Source of the DNA: Crossaster papposus
Lineage: Eukaryota > Echinodermata > Asteroidea > Velatida > Solasteridae
Assembly (NCBI GenBank): GCA_037893245.1
Contig: JBAIAA010000668.1
Span: 605,291 to 669,290 of the forward strand
Reading direction: 5' to 3'
Length of the DNA stretch: 64,000 nt
In this document: positions 60,968-64,000 of the stretch, one piece after another
Position numbering within the stretch: position 1 is the stretch's first letter
Layout of the letters: every line of letters begins with the position of its first letter
Notes under the pieces: model-generated
The model's input: only the letters and a program-made list of their open reading frames with translations
What the model was told of the DNA's origin: nothing
Database searches by the model: none
Made by a program: the position numbers and the translations under genes

Positions 60968-63850
60968 TATGTAAAGGGAAAGAAGTGTGCATAAGAAATA
61001 TGTAAAGGGAAAGAAGTGTGCATAAGAAATATGTAAAGGGAAAGAAGTGTGCATAAGAAATATGTAAAGGGAAAGAAGTGTGCATAAGAAATATGTAAAG
61101 GGAAAGAAGTGTGCATAAGAAATATGTAAAGGGAAAGAAGTGTGCATAAGAAATATGTAAAGGGAAAGAAGTGTGCATAAGAAATATGTAAAGGGAAAGA
61201 AGTGTGCATAAGAAATATGTAAAGGGAAAGAAGTGTGCATAAGAAATATGTAAAGGGAAAGAAGTGTGCATAAGAAATATGTAAAGGGAAAGAAGTGTGC
61301 ATAAGAAATATGTAAAGGGAAAGAAGTGTGCATAAGAAATATGTAAAGGGAAAGAAGTGTGCATAAGAAATATGTAAAGGGAAAGAAGTGTGCATAAGAA
61401 ATATGTAAAGGGAAAGAAGTGTGCATAAGAAATATGTAAAGGGAAAGAAGTGTGCATAAGAAATATGTAAAGGGAAAGAAGTGTGCATAAGAAATATGTA
61501 AAGGGAAAGAAGTGTGCATAAGAAATATGTAAAGGGAAAGAAGTGTGCATAAGAAATATGTAAAGGGAAAGAAGTGTGCATAAGAAATATGTAAAGGGAA
61601 AGAAGTGTGCATAAGAAATATGTAAAGGGAAAGAAGTGTGCATAAGAAATATGTAAAGGGAAAGAAGTGTGCATAAGAAATATGTAAAGGGAAAGAAGTG
61701 TGCATAAGAAATATGTAAAGGGAAAGAAGTGTGCATAAGAAATATGTAAAGGGAAAGAAGTGTGCATAAGAAATATGTAAAGGGAAAGAAGTGTGCATAA
61801 GAAATATGTAAAGGGAAAGAAGTGTGCATAAGAAATATGTAAAGGGAAAGAAGTGTGCATAAGAAATATGTAAAGGGAAAGAAGTGTGCATAAGAAATAT
61901 GTAAAGGGAAAGAAGTGTGCATAAGAAATATGTAAAGGGAAAGAAGTGTGCATAAGAAATATGTAAAGGGAAAGAAGTGTGCATAAGAAATATGTAAAGG
62001 GAAAGAAGTGTGCATAAGAAATATGTAAAGGGAAAGAAGTGTGCATAAGAAATATGTAAAGGGAAAGAAGTGTGCATAAGAAATATGTAAAGGGAAAGAA
62101 GTGTGCATAAGAAATATGTAAAGGGAAAGAAGTGTGCATAAGAAATATGTAAAGGGAAAGAAGTGTGCATAAGAAATATGTAAAGGGAAAGAAGTGTGCA
62201 TAAGAAATATGTAAAGGGAAAGAAGTGTGCATAAGAAATATGTAAAGGGAAAGAAGTGTGCATAAGAAATATGTAAAGGGAAAGAAGTGTGCATAAGAAA
62301 TATGTAAAGGGAAAGAAGTGTGCATAAGAAATATGTAAAGGGAAAGAAGTGTGCATAAGAAATATGTAAAGGGAAAGAAGTGTGCATAAGAAATATGTAA
62401 AGGGAAAGAAGTGTGCATAAGAAATATGTAAAGGGAAAGAAGTGTGCATAAGAAATATGTAAAGGGAAAGAAGTGTGCATAAGAAATATGTAAAGGGAAA
62501 GAAGTGTGCATAAGAAATATGTAAAGGGAAAGAAGTGTGCATAAGAAATATGTAAAGGGAAAGAAGTGTGCATAAGAAATATGTAAAGGGAAAGAAGTGT
62601 GCATAAGAAATATGTAAAGGGAAAGAAGTGTGCATAAGAAATATGTAAAGGGAAAGAAGTGTGCATAAGAAATATGTAAAGGGAAAGAAGTGTGCATAAG
62701 AAATATGTAAAGGGAAAGAAGTGTGCATAAGAAATATGTAAAGGGAAAGAAGTGTGCATAAGAAATATGTAAAGGGAAAGAAGTGTGCATAAGAAATATG
62801 TAAAGGGAAAGAAGTGTGCATAAGAAATATGTAAAGGGAAAGAAGTGTGCATAAGAAATATGTAAAGGGAAAGAAGTGTGCATAAGAAATATGTAAAGGG
62901 AAAGAAGTGTGCATAAGAAATATGTAAAGGGAAAGAAGTGTGCATAAGAAATATGTAAAGGGAAAGAAGTGTGCATAAGAAATATGTAAAGGGAAAGAAG
63001 TGTGCATAAGAAATATGTAAAGGGAAAGAAGTGTGCATAAGAAATATGTAAAGGGAAAGAAGTGTGCATAAGAAATATGTAAAGGGAAAGAAGTGTGCAT
63101 AAGAAATATGTAAAGGGAAAGAAGTGTGCATAAGAAATATGTAAAGGGAAAGAAGTGTGCATAAGAAATATGTAAAGGGAAAGAAGTGTGCATAAGAAAT
63201 ATGTAAAGGGAAAGAAGTGTGCATAAGAAATATGTAAAGGGAAAGAAGTGTGCATAAGAAATATGTAAAGGGAAAGAAGTGTGCATAAGAAATATGTAAA
63301 GGGAAAGAAGTGTGCATAAGAAATATGTAAAGGGAAAGAAGTGTGCATAAGAAATATGTAAAGGGAAAGAAGTGTGCATAAGAAATATGTAAAGGGAAAG
63401 AAGTGTGCATAAGAAATATGTAAAGGGAAAGAAGTGTGCATAAGAAATATGTAAAGGGAAAGAAGTGTGCATAAGAAATATGTAAAGGGAAAGAAGTGTG
63501 CATAAGAAATATGTAAAGGGAAAGAAGTGTGCATAAGAAATATGTAAAGGGAAAGAAGTGTGCATAAGAAATATGTAAAGGGAAAGAAGTGTGCATAAGA
63601 AATATGTAAAGGGAAAGAAGTGTGCATAAGAAATATGTAAAGGGAAAGAAGTGTGCATAAGAAATATGTAAAGGGAAAGAAGTGTGCATAAGAAATATGT
63701 AAAGGGAAAGAAGTGTGCATAAGAAATATGTAAAGGGAAAGAAGTGTGCATAAGAAATATGTAAAGGGAAAGAAGTGTGCATAAGAAATATGTAAAGGGA
63801 AAGAAGTGTGCATAAGAAATATGTAAAGGGAAAGAAGTGTGCATAAGAAA
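60968..63850. repeat. Homogeneous 31-mer block of 93 units
   Basis: 2,883 bp, exactly 93 monomers, starting directly after the insert at 60932. I noticed no variant. Confidence 0.9.
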
Positions 63851-64000
63851 TATGTAAGTAAGGGAAAGAAGTGTGCATAAGAAATATGTAAAGGGAAAGA
63901 AGTGTGCATAAGAAATATGTAAAGGGAAAGAAGTGTGCATAAGAAATATGTAAAGGGAAAGAAGTGTGCATAAGAAATATGTAAAGGGAAAGAAGTGTGC
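63851..64000. repeat. 34-bp monomer and array continuing past the window
   Basis: At 63851-63864 the monomer reads TATGTAAGTAAGGG where TATGTAAAGGG is normal, three bases longer, as if GTA had been doubled. Regular monomers resume and run to the window end. Confidence 0.88.

Larger units (their letters stand above)
1..64000. repeat. 31-bp satellite array filling the window
   Basis: The text shifts by exactly two bases per 60-base line, which is a 31-bp period, and this holds throughout apart from the listed interruptions. The monomer runs from TGTGCATAAG (positions 1-10) through AAATATG (11-17) to the purine tract AAAGGGAAAGAAG (19-31). Subtracting 64 inserts of about 36 bp leaves about 1,990 monomers. 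Most are identical; variants are mainly single substitutions such as G4 to T, A9 to C, G28 to T or A, and A12 to C. The + strand is purine-rich (24 of 31) with one C per unit. Both window edges fall inside the array, so its full extent is unknown. No family name is claimed. Confidence 0.98.

Noticed and set aside
4198..63971. Dozens of long minus-strand reading frames (123 to about 2,900 codons) as protein genes
   Set aside because: They are the satellite monomer read in three overlapping frames, all giving the same 31-residue cycle. Unit gains and losses of 31, 62 and 341 bp shift the frame freely, so there is no sign of selection on coding. No promoter, unique domain or intron structure accompanies them.
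1..64000. CRISPR array
   Set aside because: The 31-bp repeats are directly contiguous with no spacers. The 36-bp inserts are near-identical to each other, irregularly spaced and located inside a monomer, and there are no cas genes.
1..64000. Telomeric repeat array
   Set aside because: The monomer lacks the short G-rich telomere motifs (TTAGGG, TTTAGGG, TTAGG types), and long yeast-type telomere repeats that I know do not match. The insert-bearing, higher-order layout is typical of an interstitial satellite.
1..64000. G-quadruplex array from the GGG in each unit
   Set aside because: Each GGG is separated by 28 bases, far beyond normal quadruplex loops.
1..64000. Promoters, terminators, tRNA or rRNA genes, origins
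   Set aside because: Every stretch is accounted for by the monomer, its point variants or the 36-bp insert. AT-rich motifs such as TATGTAAA recur every 31 bases and have no special context.

Overview
The whole 64-kb window is one satellite DNA array. A 31-bp monomer is repeated head to tail from the first base to the last, about 1,990 copies by length. No unique sequence, gene, RNA gene or recognisable transposon appears on either strand. An unbroken tandem array of this size indicates a eukaryotic heterochromatic block (centromeric, pericentromeric, subtelomeric or sex-chromosomal) resolved by long reads. I do not recognise the satellite and cannot name the organism. Below, the monomer is numbered with the T of TGTGCATAAG as position 1. 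It ends in the purine tract AAAGGGAAAGAAG (positions 19-31), has 15 A, 9 G, 6 T and 1 C on the + strand (32% GC), and contains no CpG.

The only second component is a 36-bp insert, seen 64 times, always at the same place in the monomer (at AAATA, positions 11-15). It carries CACATGATG..., a GGG/CCC pair and CTCGAG. Two versions differ by two linked substitutions: type G (GTGGGAAC, 33 copies) and type C (GTCGGGAC, 30 copies). One further copy is shortened and C-like. An insert-bearing monomer is 67 bp.

Layout: 1-4130 homogeneous 31-mers; 4131-4210 two irregular monomers; 4211-6133 homogeneous (62 units); 6134-8901 eight closely spaced type-G inserts; 8902-22.3 kb mixed inserts in nested tandem duplications with periods 3247 and 3585 bp; 22.6-27.6 kb repeated insert/30-mer cassettes; 27.6-34.7 kb insert-poor, with duplications of 2268 and 1891 bp visible from point variants; 34.7-47.5 kb mixed inserts, with a 3630-bp duplication; 47540-47555 an 8-bp duplication marking a junction; 47560-52055 homogeneous except for one degenerate insert; 52.06-60.97 kb a block with only type-C inserts and private variants; 60968-64000 homogeneous, with one 3-bp duplication.

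All three frames of the minus strand are open through the monomer because its reverse complement contains no stop codon. The long minus-strand reading frames are therefore a composition artefact and are not annotated as genes. The interest lies in array history: layered unequal-exchange duplications, point-variant haplotypes, a spatially zoned insert family, and very homogeneous islands next to diversified ones.
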